NCBI GenBank assembly: GCA_036835325.1
Contig: DAITMF010000019.1
Coordinates: forward strand, 1-55,395
Direction of reading: 5' to 3'
DNA: 55,395 nucleotides
Source: CAMCHP01 sp036835325
Lineage (GTDB): Bacteria > Bacteroidota > Bacteroidia > Flavobacteriales_D > Sanyastnellaceae
A program made the position numbers and the translations under genes. Positions 35,130 to 43,807 of the stretch are shown here, one piece after another (position 1 is the first letter of the stretch; each line of letters begins with the position of its first letter). A model generated the notes under the pieces. It saw only the letters and a program-made list of their open reading frames with translations, was not told the DNA's origin and searched no databases.

Positions 35130-36326
35130 TCAAGTTCCGGCCCTGAACCCTTCCTGAAGGGCCAACCACGCCATCATGCCTGTGCCAACCTGCAGGGCCG
35201 ACTCGTCGATGTCAAAGGTCGGTGTATGCAACCCGCTGGTGTGTCGACCATCCGGCGAAGCCGTACCCAAACGAAAGAAACAGCTGGGCACTTGCTGGCT
35301 GAAATACGCGAAATCTTCGGCGGTCGGACGCAATTCGAGCGGCACTACGTTCTCAGCGCCGAGAAACTCTTCGGCATCGGCAATCGCACGCGCAGTAAGC
35401 GCTTCATCGTTCACTAGGAAAGGGTAACCCACACGCACCTCCACTTCGGCTTCAACACCGAAGGTCTCGGCAGTGAGCTTGGTGATGCGTTCAATCCACC
35501 CGTGCGCCTCTTCACGCCACGGCTCGTTGAAGGTGCGGAAGGTGCCCTCCATGTACACTTCATTCGGGATGATATTGGTAGCGCCATTTGCCACGATTTT
35601 ACCGATTGACAGCACCGACGGCACATCGGGCGGCGCTTTGCGGCTGACAATTTGCTGGAGATTGATGATCAACTGGGCAGCAGCCGTCACCGGGTCGCTG
35701 AAACGGCGTGGCAAAGCCCCGTGACCACCCTTGCCCTTCACCCGGAAATAGAGCTCATCGGCACTCGCCATGTACATGCCGGGCTTGAAACCGACTTTTC
35801 CGGCCTCAAGTTCGGGATAGACGTGCTGACCAAACATCGCTGCGGGTAACGGATTGAGGGCTCCATCGCGGATCATCAAACTTGCACCTCCGGGAATGCG
35901 CTCTTCAGCGGGTTGAAACAACACGCGGTAGGTCACCGGCAACTCGTCGCGCAGCGCATGCAGCACCGACACCGCACCAAAGGCACAGGTCGTGTGCGCG
36001 TCATGTCCGCAAGCGTGCATCACCCCCGTCTTGGTCGATTTGAACACCACATCGTTCGCCTCCTCAATGGGCAGGGCATCCATATCGCCCCGAAGGCCGA
36101 TAATGCGATCGCTGCTGTGTGCACCTTTGATCTCAGCCACAATGCCATGGCCGCCCACGCCGCTGCGGTACGGCACGCCAATGGCGTCGAGTTGTGCCAT
36201 GATGAAGCGTGCCGTTTCCGTTTCTTCAAACGACAGCTCAGGGTGCATGTGCAAATGGCGACGCATGTCGAGCAAACGGCCACCGAGCGCAGCCGTCAAT
36301 TCATGTACACGTTGTTTACTGACCAT
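35130..36326 (-). CDS. M20-family amidohydrolase (N-acyl-amino-acid hydrolase type)
   Basis: A 398-aa metal-dependent amidohydrolase. It carries the metal-binding CGHDAHTTCAFG, GLRGDMDALPIEE and ERIPGGASLMIRDG motifs and the inserted dimerisation domain with GKGGHGALPRRFSDPV. The family removes acyl groups from amino acids (hippurate, N-acetyl, IAA-amino acids); the substrate is not evident. I place the start at ATG 36326 (MVSKQRVHEL); the frame is open upstream only because it overlaps the TSUP gene. That gene's end overlaps this start by 11 nt, so the two are probably co-transcribed. Confidence 0.9.
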   Translation of the reverse strand: MVSKQRVHELTAALGGRLLDMRRHLHMHPELSFEETETARFIMAQLDAIGVPYRSGVGGHGIVAEIKGAHSSDRIIGLRGDMDALPIEEANDVVFKSTKTGVMHACGHDAHTTCAFGAVSVLHALRDELPVTYRVLFQPAEERIPGGASLMIRDGALNPLPAAMFGQHVYPELEAGKVGFKPGMYMASADELYFRVKGKGGHGALPRRFSDPVTAAAQLIINLQQIVSRKAPPDVPSVLSIGKIVANGATNIIPNEVYMEGTFRTFNEPWREEAHGWIERITKLTAETFGVEAEVEVRVGYPFLVNDEALTARAIADAEEFLGAENVVPLELRPTAEDFAYFSQQVPSCFFRLGTASPDGRHTSGLHTPTFDIDESALQVGTGMMAWLALQEGFRAGT

Positions 36327-36711
36327 GGAAAAAGAGTTTAGCGCTTGATGTCCAAAGCAATCGGGCAGATACGTACAGCATGAGCAAGCCAAACACGAAG
36401 CGCACCACATTGGGATTCAGCTTCAGCGCAATTTTCGAGCCCAAGTAACCACCGAGAATAAAGGTAAATGCAATGATGGCAGCGTAGGTGAGGTTTACCT
36501 GACCGGCCTTGTAGTAGTTGTAAAATGCCATGATCCCAACCGGAGGCAGCATAATGGCAATGCTCGTGCCCTGGGCTTGAAACTGGCTCATGCCCATGAA
36601 GTAAATCAGCGCCGGCACAATGACCACGCCTCCGCCAATCCCAATGAAGCCGCTTAGAATACCGGCGGCCATGCCGATGGAAATCAGAATAAGCAAGTGC
36701 GATTGATCCAC
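36316..36711 (-). CDS. Half-size TauE/SafE (TSUP) permease
   Basis: A 131-aa membrane protein with about four helices. The start ILSGFIGIGGGVVIVPALIY is the diagnostic TSUP motif, and GGYLGSKIALKLNPNVVRFVFGLLM ends the repeat. Normal TSUP proteins (sulfite, taurine, sulfoacetate exporters) are twice this size with two such repeats, so this one would need to work as a dimer. It starts with GTG and has a TATCTTTG box at 36728-36735, 16 nt upstream. It overlaps the M20 amidohydrolase start by 11 nt. Confidence 0.85.
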   Translation of the reverse strand: MDQSHLLILISIGMAAGILSGFIGIGGGVVIVPALIYFMGMSQFQAQGTSIAIMLPPVGIMAFYNYYKAGQVNLTYAAIIAFTFILGGYLGSKIALKLNPNVVRFVFGLLMLYVSARLLWTSSAKLFFHGQ

Positions 36712-36727
36712 AGGTTCAAGGTTTTGA

Positions 36728-36735
36728 CAAAGATA
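36728..36735 (-). promoter_or_regulatory. -7 box of TSUP-amidohydrolase genes
   Basis: Minus strand TATCTTTG fits TAnnTTTG, 16 nt before the GTG start at 36711. It supports this GTG as the real start. The divergent gene at 36768 has a partial box TACCTTG (36756-36762). Confidence 0.45.
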
Positions 36736-36767
36736 CAGTCCCCGTTGGCTTTTGCTACCTTGCCGGC

Positions 36768-37700
36768 ATGATCGTTGAGCAGGGTAGCGTGTTGATTTTT
36801 TCTTTGTTGGGGATGGATGCAGCCCTGAACCCGGCCTTTGCGTTGGCCACAGGCCTTGCTTCGATGGGCAATGAAGTGGTTTTCATTCATCTAACCGATG
36901 AAGACGGGGAGGCATTGAACTTAACGGATGGCCTGAGTGCAGTGCAAATGGCGCTTGAACCCAACCGCCGGTGGCGGCTGCCATGGGTTCGAAAAACCCG
37001 TCATCACGCACAGCTCGATGTGCTGAACCGCCGTCCTGATCTCGTCTTTAGCTTTGATTGCACCGTGAGCAAACTTACGCCCCAAGCGCAAATGATTAGT
37101 TTCTGGTCAGGATCATCGCATGCCAACCGCACTTCGTCATCGGCGCTTAGTCATTACCAGCTGTGCTTGAGTGCCGATGCAAATGCCTTCGCGGCGCTCA
37201 CAAAAGCACACAGCGATGTGCGCAAAACGGCACCGTTTTTCTGGCCTCGAAGCTGTGAAACGTGGCGCGCCCGGCGCTACCGCACACCCGAGGCTTTGGT
37301 ACTGCTGGAATCGGAAGCAACGGCACATGCCGCACTCGATGCTATTCAACAAACAGGACTTCTCCGGTTAAACCTCTTCGAAACCCGAAACGCGCCGAGC
37401 GAACATGAGCTTTACCGCAGGTTTGGAGAATGTGATTTGATCATTGACCTCCGTCGCGGGGTTGATTGCGCGTGGCTACAGCTGCACGCACTGCACAGTG
37501 GCCGACACTGCGTATTCGTTCAGAACGCACTAAACGCACCGGCGACCACTGTAACTGATGCGCACCGTCTTGTTGAAGTGCTGCAGAACATCCTTCCGAG
37601 AATCGATGCACTCAACCACCCCGATGAGCAGCGTCACCGACGTGAATTTGCCTGGCGCTTTACTGTGGAGGAGTGGCTGGATGCACTTCCAAACCTGTAA
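36768..37700 (+). CDS. Uncharacterised protein, possibly glycosyltransferase-like
   Basis: A 310-aa soluble protein without signal peptide. The start VLIFSLLGMDAALNPAFALATGLASMGNEVVFIHL has the Rossmann-like pattern and loop of a GT-B N-terminal domain, and the second half (DLIIDLRRGVDCAWLQLHALHSGRHCVFVQ, VTDAHRLVEVLQNIL, FTVEEWL) resembles a GT-B C-terminal half followed by a terminal helix. Key donor-binding motifs are not clear, so this is a structural guess, not an assignment. The 5' end is near a TACCTTG box. It ends 5 nt before the stop of the convergent phoD-like gene. Confidence 0.65.
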   Translation: MIVEQGSVLIFSLLGMDAALNPAFALATGLASMGNEVVFIHLTDEDGEALNLTDGLSAVQMALEPNRRWRLPWVRKTRHHAQLDVLNRRPDLVFSFDCTVSKLTPQAQMISFWSGSSHANRTSSSALSHYQLCLSADANAFAALTKAHSDVRKTAPFFWPRSCETWRARRYRTPEALVLLESEATAHAALDAIQQTGLLRLNLFETRNAPSEHELYRRFGECDLIIDLRRGVDCAWLQLHALHSGRHCVFVQNALNAPATTVTDAHRLVEVLQNILPRIDALNHPDEQRHRREFAWRFTVEEWLDALPNL

Positions 37701-37705
37701 GGCGC

Positions 37706-39622
37706 TCAAAAACCATCATCAAGTTTGAGCACCCGGTGCACCGACCGGTTGTTTGCCGTGTGGCAACTGATGAAGTACACACCCGGCGCCAAATTGGGCA
37801 GTTGGAGTTCGAGGTAATGGAGGCCTTGGGGCAAGGTACCAAAGTCTTGCACAGCAAGCACGCTGCCTTGCGCATCAAGCAACTGCACCGCCAACCGTTC
37901 GCTCGAAGCCAGCCCCAATTGCACGTTGACTGCATTTCGAAACGGATTGGGGTACACGCCCGTAACCAGCAACTGACGTTCAGGCGAAGCAATGGCAACG
38001 GGTTCTTCTTCCTCTTCTTTCTCTTCTTTCTCTTCTTCCTCTTCCTCTTCCTCTTCTTCGTCGGGGATTTCAGTAAACGGACAATCGGGTGCCCATGCAG
38101 CAGCAAATGTGAAATTTGTCAGGGCAGCACCGGCGTTGAACACGAATGGGTTGCCGTGGTTTGACCGGTAGCTCGCTCCGACAAAAGCACCTCCACCCGG
38201 AGCATCAAGCGTGTTCACATAAATGTAATCACTCTGCACGTAGTTGGGAGTAGCTTCTACCACAATGAAGCCATGGTTGCCAAGGTCTACGTAGCGAACA
38301 TGGGGGTTGAACACCTGCACGGCCGACGAAGGCACAAACGGCAAACCCGGAGAGGTTACGCTGGAGCACACAAATTCAACACCCACGCTACCGATTTGCT
38401 GATTGGCGTTGTAAAACGGCAAGGGCAGTTCGTTCGCCCAAGCGGTATGGATGTCGCCGGTGAGCACAATGGTACGTCCGAGGCTGCTAAGTTGAATGCG
38501 GTTGTAGAGCCAGTTTCGATCGGCTTGGTAGCCGTCCCATTGGTCGGGATTGAGTATTTGTCCAAAAAGCGTCAACGGCGCCATCATCACCTGCTGGCCA
38601 ACGATGTTCCATGTGGCAAGTGAGCTCAAGAACTCCATGTCGAGCCAGGCCTTTTGATCGGCGCCGAGCAAGGTGCGGTTGGGGTCGTTTACGCTGTTGC
38701 TGGTTGCTCCTACTTGCTCGTCGCGTGCTTCGAGGCGGGTGTCGAGCATCATGAGGCGCACGAGGTTTCCGAATTGAAAGCGGCGGTAAAGTGGGTCGCC
38801 GGGCTCACCGCGCACTGGAAGCCATTCATAGTAGGCCTGTTTGGAGGCCGCTTTACGGTCGAACCAATCGCCTTCACCGGCGTCATGGTTTTGTGCTCCG
38901 CCGAACCAAGCGTCGTTGGCGCTCTCGTGATCGTCCCAAACGGTAATCCACGGAAACTGCTGGTGGGCGGCGCGCAGATCGGGGTCGAGTTTGTAATGCG
39001 AATGGCGAATGCGGTAATCGTCGAGGGTAATTGTTTCGTTGGTGGGTTGGTGGTCACGGCCATCGAGGTTGGCGCTGTAGCCTCCGGTGGCGTATTCGTA
39101 GATGTAATCACCGAGGTGAATCACGGCATCAATATCGTTGCGTTCGGCAAGGTATTTGTAGCCATTGAAGTAGCCGTGCTCGTAGTTTGAGCAGGCGGCC
39201 ACTGCCAAGCGCACCCGATCAATGTTGGCTTGGGGCAAGGTCTTGGTGCGTCCGCGCAGTGAGTAATGTCCGAGCGCCTTGAAGTCGTAATAGTAAAAGG
39301 TGTTGGGGTCAAGGCCATCAACATCTACCTTCACGGTTAGGTCGCGGTTGACCTCGGCAATCGCTAGGCCTTGTGCAACAATGTTGGTCATTCCGGTATC
39401 GAGGGCCATGCGCCACTCAACGTCGATGTCGTCGAGTACCTCATCGGGCGACACGCGGGTCCAAATGATGACGCGATCGGTCAATGGGTCACCGCTGGCA
39501 ACACCGTGGTAGAACGGGTAGAGGTCGGCACAGGGTTGAACGCGCAGGTCTTGCGCGGTCAAATTGGCAACGGCAACGAGCTGAATCAGCAGCGCGATGA
39601 CTGTGCTGGGCGATGCATGCAT
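37706..39622 (-). CDS. PhoD-type alkaline phosphatase with T9SS type A signal
   Basis: A 638-aa exported phosphodiesterase/phosphatase. Signal peptide (STVIALLIQLVAVANLTAQ) is followed by the PhoD domain (about 35-500) with HGVASGDPLTDRVIIWTRVSP, DAVIHLGDYIYEY (metal-binding Asp/Tyr), WDDHESANDAWFGG and LTGDIHTAWANELP. A highly acidic linker of Glu/Lys (about residues 522-540) precedes a C-terminal type A sorting domain (VYPNPFRNAVNVQLGL to VHRVLKL) for type IX secretion. It releases phosphate from organic phosphates outside the cell. I use ATG 39622; the frame is open to a TTG at 39649. Confidence 0.93.
   Translation of the reverse strand: MHASPSTVIALLIQLVAVANLTAQDLRVQPCADLYPFYHGVASGDPLTDRVIIWTRVSPDEVLDDIDVEWRMALDTGMTNIVAQGLAIAEVNRDLTVKVDVDGLDPNTFYYYDFKALGHYSLRGRTKTLPQANIDRVRLAVAACSNYEHGYFNGYKYLAERNDIDAVIHLGDYIYEYATGGYSANLDGRDHQPTNETITLDDYRIRHSHYKLDPDLRAAHQQFPWITVWDDHESANDAWFGGAQNHDAGEGDWFDRKAASKQAYYEWLPVRGEPGDPLYRRFQFGNLVRLMMLDTRLEARDEQVGATSNSVNDPNRTLLGADQKAWLDMEFLSSLATWNIVGQQVMMAPLTLFGQILNPDQWDGYQADRNWLYNRIQLSSLGRTIVLTGDIHTAWANELPLPFYNANQQIGSVGVEFVCSSVTSPGLPFVPSSAVQVFNPHVRYVDLGNHGFIVVEATPNYVQSDYIYVNTLDAPGGGAFVGASYRSNHGNPFVFNAGAALTNFTFAAAWAPDCPFTEIPDEEEEEEEEEEKEEKEEEEEPVAIASPERQLLVTGVYPNPFRNAVNVQLGLASSERLAVQLLDAQGSVLAVQDFGTLPQGLHYLELQLPNLAPGVYFISCHTANNRSVHRVLKLDDGF
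38003..38059. repeat. 57-nt pure pyrimidine/purine tract in PhoD linker
   Basis: The + strand has only C and T over 57 nt (38003-38059), built of short TCT/TTC/CTC units. On the coding minus strand this reads as GAG/GAA/AAG codons, giving the poly-Glu linker. Such tracts are prone to slippage and can form triplex DNA; the in-frame trinucleotide-like structure means length changes would usually preserve the frame. Confidence 0.7.
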
Positions 39623-39705
39623 TGGTTTAGGTTGAGCTGTGAATTTCAATCTTTCCGATGAAATACCACCTCAGCCAATGTAAAAACTACGTAAACAGTT
39701 GGGGG

Positions 39706-40881
39706 TTACAGTCCTTTCACGGCTGCAATGCCCGGCAGTACCTTGCCTTCGAGCGACTCGAGCATGGCACCGCCGCCGGTAGAGACATAGCTCACCGCAT
39801 CGGCAAGACCTGTTGCATTCACTGCGGCCACCGAATCGCCACCGCCAACGAGGGTAAATGCGCCGTTGGCCGTTGCATCGGCCAAGGCACGTGCGATGGA
39901 TTCTGTACCTGCTGCAAACGGCTTCATTTCAAACACGCCCATTGGTCCGTTCCAGAGCACAATCTTGCTGGCTGCAATCACTTCGCCAAAGGCCGCACGG
40001 GCCTTCGGACCGATGTCAAGGCCCATCCATCCTGGCTCAATAGCGTCGCTATTGGCTAACGCTGTATCGGCATCGGCAGAAAAGGCATTGGCTACGACAG
40101 AATCAATGGGCAAGTGCAGTTTCACACCGGCCTCTTCGGCGCGGGCAATGATGTCGACACAGGTTTGAATGCGGTCTTCTTCGCACAGCGAGTTGCCGAT
40201 GTTTCCGCCCATGGCCTTGAAGAAGGTGTAGGCCATTCCACCGCCGATGATGATGTGATCGGCGCGCTCAAGCAAGTTCTCTACAATCAGCAACTTATCT
40301 GAAACCTTCGCACCGCCGATAATGGCCGTTACGGGCTTTTCTGTAGCGTTCATAACGCGTTCAATCGACTGCACTTCCGCATCCATCAGCAAACCAAATT
40401 CTTTGGCGTGTGGAAAGAACCTAGCAATAACGGCTGTACTTGCATGAGCGCGGTGCGCTGTGCCAAAGGCATCGTTGATGTAGAGGTCACCGTGCTCAGC
40501 GAGCTGGCCGGCGAAAAATTCGTCACCGCCTTCTTCTTCTTTGTGGAAGCGCAGGTTCTCAAGCAGCACCACATCGCCCGGCTTCATGGCCGAGGTGATT
40601 TCGCGGGCCTCGTTGCCAATGCAATCGCCGGCAAAGGTAACCTTGCAACCCAAATGCTTTTCAACGGTTGACACAATGTGGCGCAGTGAGTACTTGTCTT
40701 CTTGCGCTTTTGGCCGACCCAGGTGCGACATGAGTACCACGCTGCCACCGCCATTGAGCACTTTATTTATGGTGGGGATCGCTGCGCGGATGCGCGTATC
40801 GTCGGTTACCTCAAAGGCCGCGTTCAACGGAACATTGAAATCGACCCGAATAAGGGCCCGTTGGTTGGCGTAGTGGCTCAT
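39706..40881 (-). CDS. pgk: Phosphoglycerate kinase
   Basis: A 391-aa glycolytic enzyme that transfers phosphate from 1,3-bisphosphoglycerate to ADP. N-terminal domain marks: RALIRVDFNVPLN, SHLGRPK, and the loop LLENLRFHKEEE; C-terminal nucleotide domain: VTAIIGGAKVSDKL, LWNGPMGVFEMKPFAAGT, LVGGGDSVAAV and TGGGAMLESLEGK. The start at ATG 40881 (MSHYANQRALIRVDF) is short compared with some PGKs, but the open frame upstream lies partly within queA and does not look like protein. It follows queA with a 23-nt gap and may be co-transcribed. Confidence 0.96.
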   Translation of the reverse strand: MSHYANQRALIRVDFNVPLNAAFEVTDDTRIRAAIPTINKVLNGGGSVVLMSHLGRPKAQEDKYSLRHIVSTVEKHLGCKVTFAGDCIGNEAREITSAMKPGDVVLLENLRFHKEEEGGDEFFAGQLAEHGDLYINDAFGTAHRAHASTAVIARFFPHAKEFGLLMDAEVQSIERVMNATEKPVTAIIGGAKVSDKLLIVENLLERADHIIIGGGMAYTFFKAMGGNIGNSLCEEDRIQTCVDIIARAEEAGVKLHLPIDSVVANAFSADADTALANSDAIEPGWMGLDIGPKARAAFGEVIAASKIVLWNGPMGVFEMKPFAAGTESIARALADATANGAFTLVGGGDSVAAVNATGLADAVSYVSTGGGAMLESLEGKVLPGIAAVKGL

Positions 40882-40904
40882 AAGGATGGGTGTGTTTGGA
40901 TGAA

Positions 40905-41954
40905 TCAGATGATCATCATCGCGTCGCCGTATGCGTAGAAGCGGTACTCTTCTTTGATGGCTTGGCAGTAGGCCTCTATAACGAGGTCGTAGCCACCGAA
41001 GGCACACGCCATCATCAACAAGGTTGATTCAGGTGTATGGAAATTCGTGATCATGCGATCGGCTACCTTGAAGTCGTATGGAGGAAAGATGAACTTGTTT
41101 GTCCACCCGTCAAACGGATTCAAACGTTCTTGCGTGCTAACCGACGACTCGATGCAGCGCATAACCGTGGTGCCTACTGCGCACACATTCTTACCCTTGT
41201 CTTTCGCACGGTTGACTACATCAGCGGCAGCTTGGGTAATGATGGCTTGTTCGCTGTCAGTTTTGTGCTTGGTAAGGTCTTCGACTTCAACCGGACGGAA
41301 AGTTCCGAGACCTACGTGCAAAGTCACCTCAGCAAAGTCAACACCTTTCAACTCAAGGCGCTTCAGCAGTTCGCGGCTGAAGTGCAAGCCGGCGGTGGGC
41401 ACAGCCACAGCACCTTCATGCTTGGCGTAGATGGTTTGAAAACGCTCTTCGTCTGAAGGTTCAACCGGACGATCGATGTAGCGTGGGAGTGGCGTTTCGC
41501 CAAGCTTGTAAACGGTTTGCTTGAACTCTTCGTGGGTGCCGTCAAACAAGAAACGAAGGGTTCTTCCGCGTGAGGTGGTATTGTCAATGACCTCGGCAAC
41601 GAGTTCGTCGTTTTCGCCGAAGTAGAGCTTGTTACCGATGCGAATCTTGCGCGCCGGATCAACCAGCACATCCCACAACAGGCTGTCGCGGTTAAGCTCA
41701 CGCAACAAAAACACTTCAATGGTCGCGCCGGTCTTTTCTTTGTTTCCGTACAACCGCGCCGGAAAAACACGGGTGTTGTTGAGGATCATCACATCGCCCT
41801 CGTCGTAGTACTCCAGCACGTCTTTGAACAAACGGTGTTCAATTTTGCCGCTGTCGCGGTGCAACACCATCAGGCGCGACTCGTCGCGGTTGTCGGAAGG
41901 GTACTGCGCGATGAGTTTTTCAGGGAGCTGGAATTTGAATTGCGAAAGCTTCAT
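40905..41954 (-). CDS. queA: S-adenosylmethionine:tRNA ribosyltransferase-isomerase
   Basis: A 349-aa QueA that transfers the ribosyl part of SAM to preQ1-modified tRNA to build epoxyqueuosine at the wobble position. Marks: start MKLSQFKFQLPEKLIAQYP, ESRLMVLHRDSG, VMILNNTRVFPARLYG, VAVPTAGLHFSRELL and NFHTPESTLLMMACAFGG. ATG 41954 gives the standard start and is supported by a canonical promoter at 41989-42018, whose -33 element overlaps the truB stop. Other queuosine genes are not in the window. Confidence 0.96.
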   Translation of the reverse strand: MKLSQFKFQLPEKLIAQYPSDNRDESRLMVLHRDSGKIEHRLFKDVLEYYDEGDVMILNNTRVFPARLYGNKEKTGATIEVFLLRELNRDSLLWDVLVDPARKIRIGNKLYFGENDELVAEVIDNTTSRGRTLRFLFDGTHEEFKQTVYKLGETPLPRYIDRPVEPSDEERFQTIYAKHEGAVAVPTAGLHFSRELLKRLELKGVDFAEVTLHVGLGTFRPVEVEDLTKHKTDSEQAIITQAAADVVNRAKDKGKNVCAVGTTVMRCIESSVSTQERLNPFDGWTNKFIFPPYDFKVADRMITNFHTPESTLLMMACAFGGYDLVIEAYCQAIKEEYRFYAYGDAMMII

Positions 41955-41988
41955 GTTCAATCCTTTAGAGGTTTCCCGTAAGGGGGCG

Positions 41989-42018
41989 CAAAAGTACGAA
42001 AAAAAGGGCGCGATGTCA
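41989..42018 (-). promoter_or_regulatory. Canonical promoter of queA-pgk
   Basis: Minus strand TTG (42018-42016), spacer of exactly 19 nt, then TACTTTTG (41996-41989), a full match to the Bacteroidota consensus. The -33 triplet overlaps the TGA stop of truB. Confidence 0.7.
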
Positions 42019-42750
42019 AGCGTTTTCCACAGGCGGAAGGGCGTCGAGCAGTATTTCGAAGCCCTCGATGGAGAGGGCGTCGGCCACATCAAAGCCACCA
42101 CTGCGGTAGCGGCGAAGTGCAGTGAGGTGCGCGCCGTTGTTCAAACGGGCCCCGAGGTCGTTTACCAGTGAGCGTATGTAGGTACCCTTGCTGCAATCGA
42201 CCACGAAGTCGAGCTCAGGAAGTTCGACACGGGTAAGTTCAAATCGGCTAATAGCGATATACCGCGGCGGTATGTCGAGGGTTTTGCCTTTGCGAGCGGC
42301 TTTGTAGGCGACTTTTCCGTCGACCTTCTTGGCTGAAAACATGGGTGCAGTTTGCAAATACCCCGGCATAAACGACGCGGCGGCTTCAAGCACCTGTTCG
42401 TTGGTGATGCCTTCAATCGACCAGGTTTGGTCGATTTCGGTTTCGAGGTCGTACGAGGGTGTAGTAGCCCCCAATTGCAAACTGCCGGTGTAGCCTTTTT
42501 CGTCGTCGATAAAGCCTTGAATCTCTTTGGTCATTTTGCCGGTGCAAATCACCAACAAACCGGTGGCCAGTGGGTCGAGGGTTCCGGCGTGGCCCACCTT
42601 AAGTTTTCGCACACCCAAGCGGTGCCTGAGTATTCCCCTGACCTTGTTGACCACATCGAAGGAGGTCCAACCAAGGGGTTTATCAAACAGCAAGATGGTG
42701 CCGTCTTTAAAATCTTCGAGACGGCTGAAGCGATTGGGAGTAAGCTCCAT
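42016..42750 (-). CDS. truB: tRNA pseudouridine(55) synthase
   Basis: A 244-aa enzyme making pseudouridine at position 55 of the T loop of tRNAs. The catalytic Asp59 lies in KVGHAGTLDPLATGLL; other marks are LLFDKPLGWTSFDVV, the Tyr in LQLGATTPSYD and the substrate loop CSKGTYIRSLVNDLGARL. The C-terminal PUA-like part is short. The start is 9 nt downstream of purS, forming the pssA-purS-truB run. Note that two tRNA-modification genes (truB, queA) are neighbours here. Confidence 0.95.
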   Translation of the reverse strand: MELTPNRFSRLEDFKDGTILLFDKPLGWTSFDVVNKVRGILRHRLGVRKLKVGHAGTLDPLATGLLVICTGKMTKEIQGFIDDEKGYTGSLQLGATTPSYDLETEIDQTWSIEGITNEQVLEAAASFMPGYLQTAPMFSAKKVDGKVAYKAARKGKTLDIPPRYIAISRFELTRVELPELDFVVDCSKGTYIRSLVNDLGARLNNGAHLTALRRYRSGGFDVADALSIEGFEILLDALPPVENA

Positions 42751-42759
42751 CGGCGTGGA

Positions 42760-43020
42760 TCACGCGCCGACGGCCTCGCGCACGGTGAAGGTGTAGTACT
42801 CCATTATCTCGTTCACAAGAAGCTTGCGGCAGGCCTCATCAACCTTCTGCTCGGCTTCGACTTGCGAAGCTGCGTCGATGTTCAGTGTGATGTGCTTGCC
42901 GATGCGCACATGTGAAATCTCGGGCAAGCCGATGTTTTTCATGTTGTTCGATACGGCTTTCCCCTGCGGATCGAGCAGGGCTTCAAGCGGCATAATGTCA
43001 ATTTCTGCGCGGAAGGTCAT
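42760..43020 (-). CDS. purS: Phosphoribosylformylglycinamidine synthase subunit PurS
   Basis: An 86-aa small subunit that bridges PurL and PurQ in the fourth step of purine synthesis. The start MTFRAEIDIMPLEALLDPQGKAV, the LPEISHVRIGKHITLNIDA core and the end CRKLLVNEIMEYYTF fit PurS well. The frame is open upstream into pssA, but ATG 43020 gives the family length and overlaps the pssA stop by 4 nt, which implies coupling. purL and purQ are not adjacent; some Bacteroidota instead have one large PurL, so a separate PurL-PurQ pair should exist elsewhere in this genome. Confidence 0.92.
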   Translation of the reverse strand: MTFRAEIDIMPLEALLDPQGKAVSNNMKNIGLPEISHVRIGKHITLNIDAASQVEAEQKVDEACRKLLVNEIMEYYTFTVREAVGA

Positions 43021-43739
43021 GACTGAGGTTTTGTGTACCGACTCATCAATGAGATCAGCAGGTACAAAGGTATAAGAATCGGCACAGCCGGAAAAACGCT
43101 TTTGTAGAGCACCCACGAAGCCAACACAAGCACCACCACAGCCGCAATCATGAGGTACCTAAAACGGTTTTCAGTCCAGGTTCGGCCTTTAAATTTCAAG
43201 GCAATCAACGGAATGTCAGACACCATCCATGCGCTGAAGGCCACCACCAACACGGCCACCAACGGCCAGTTGAGCCAAGCTCCCCACGGGTGGCCGCCTG
43301 CATAAAGTTGCACCAACGCAATCCAAAAAAGGGCGTTGGCCGGCGTTGGCAAGCCTCGAAAGCCATCCGTTTGGCGGGTGTCGAGGTTGAATTTGGCCAA
43401 TCGGTACACCGATGCAATGGCCAAAAGCAACGGAAGAAATTGCCACCATGACCCCCCCACCTCGGGCGCCATCCGCGCAGCGAAATCAACCACCATCAAG
43501 GCCGGCGCAACACCAAAACTCACGGCATCGGCGAGCGAATCGAGCTGCTTGCCCATATCTCCGGCGACGCCCAGCATGCGTGCAGTGAGGCCATCGAAGA
43601 GGTCTAAGAACGCCGCCAATCCAATCAACAACGCTGCGGTGCCGTAATCGCCGCGGGTTAATACGTGGTAAATGGCCATGCACCCGCACAGCAGGTTGGC
43701 CATGGTAAAGCTGTTAGGAATGAATGCGCGGTACTGCAT
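43017..43739 (-). CDS. pssA: CDP-diacylglycerol--serine O-phosphatidyltransferase
   Basis: A 240-aa membrane enzyme that makes phosphatidylserine, the precursor of phosphatidylethanolamine. The CDP-alcohol phosphatidyltransferase motif DxxDGxxARxxxxxxxGxxxDxxxD is visible as DLFDGLTARMLGVAGDMGKQ followed by LDSLAD. Start FIPNSFTMANLLCGCMAIY is typical for the PssA subfamily. About seven hydrophobic helices. It is the first gene of the pssA-purS-truB run. A TATCTTCG box ends just 4 nt before the ATG. Confidence 0.94.
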   Translation of the reverse strand: MQYRAFIPNSFTMANLLCGCMAIYHVLTRGDYGTAALLIGLAAFLDLFDGLTARMLGVAGDMGKQLDSLADAVSFGVAPALMVVDFAARMAPEVGGSWWQFLPLLLAIASVYRLAKFNLDTRQTDGFRGLPTPANALFWIALVQLYAGGHPWGAWLNWPLVAVLVVAFSAWMVSDIPLIALKFKGRTWTENRFRYLMIAAVVVLVLASWVLYKSVFPAVPILIPLYLLISLMSRYTKPQS

Positions 43740-43743
43740 GGCG

Positions 43744-43751
43744 CGAAGATA
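43744..43751 (-). promoter_or_regulatory. -7-like box of pssA, leaderless arrangement
   Basis: Minus strand TATCTTCG (one mismatch to TAnnTTTG) ends 4 nt before the pssA ATG at 43739. Confidence 0.3.
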
Positions 43752-43807
43752 GACAGACCAATAACTTTTTCTTACGACTTTTGTTAGACTGAACGACAGC
43801 GCACGCG

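Noticed and set aside
35122..35163. Hairpin plus T8 tract at the end of the M20 gene as terminator
   Set aside because: The stem (GGCCCT/AGGGCC) has a 13-nt loop, lies inside coding sequence and is 9 nt from the T tract, so it is a poor intrinsic terminator.
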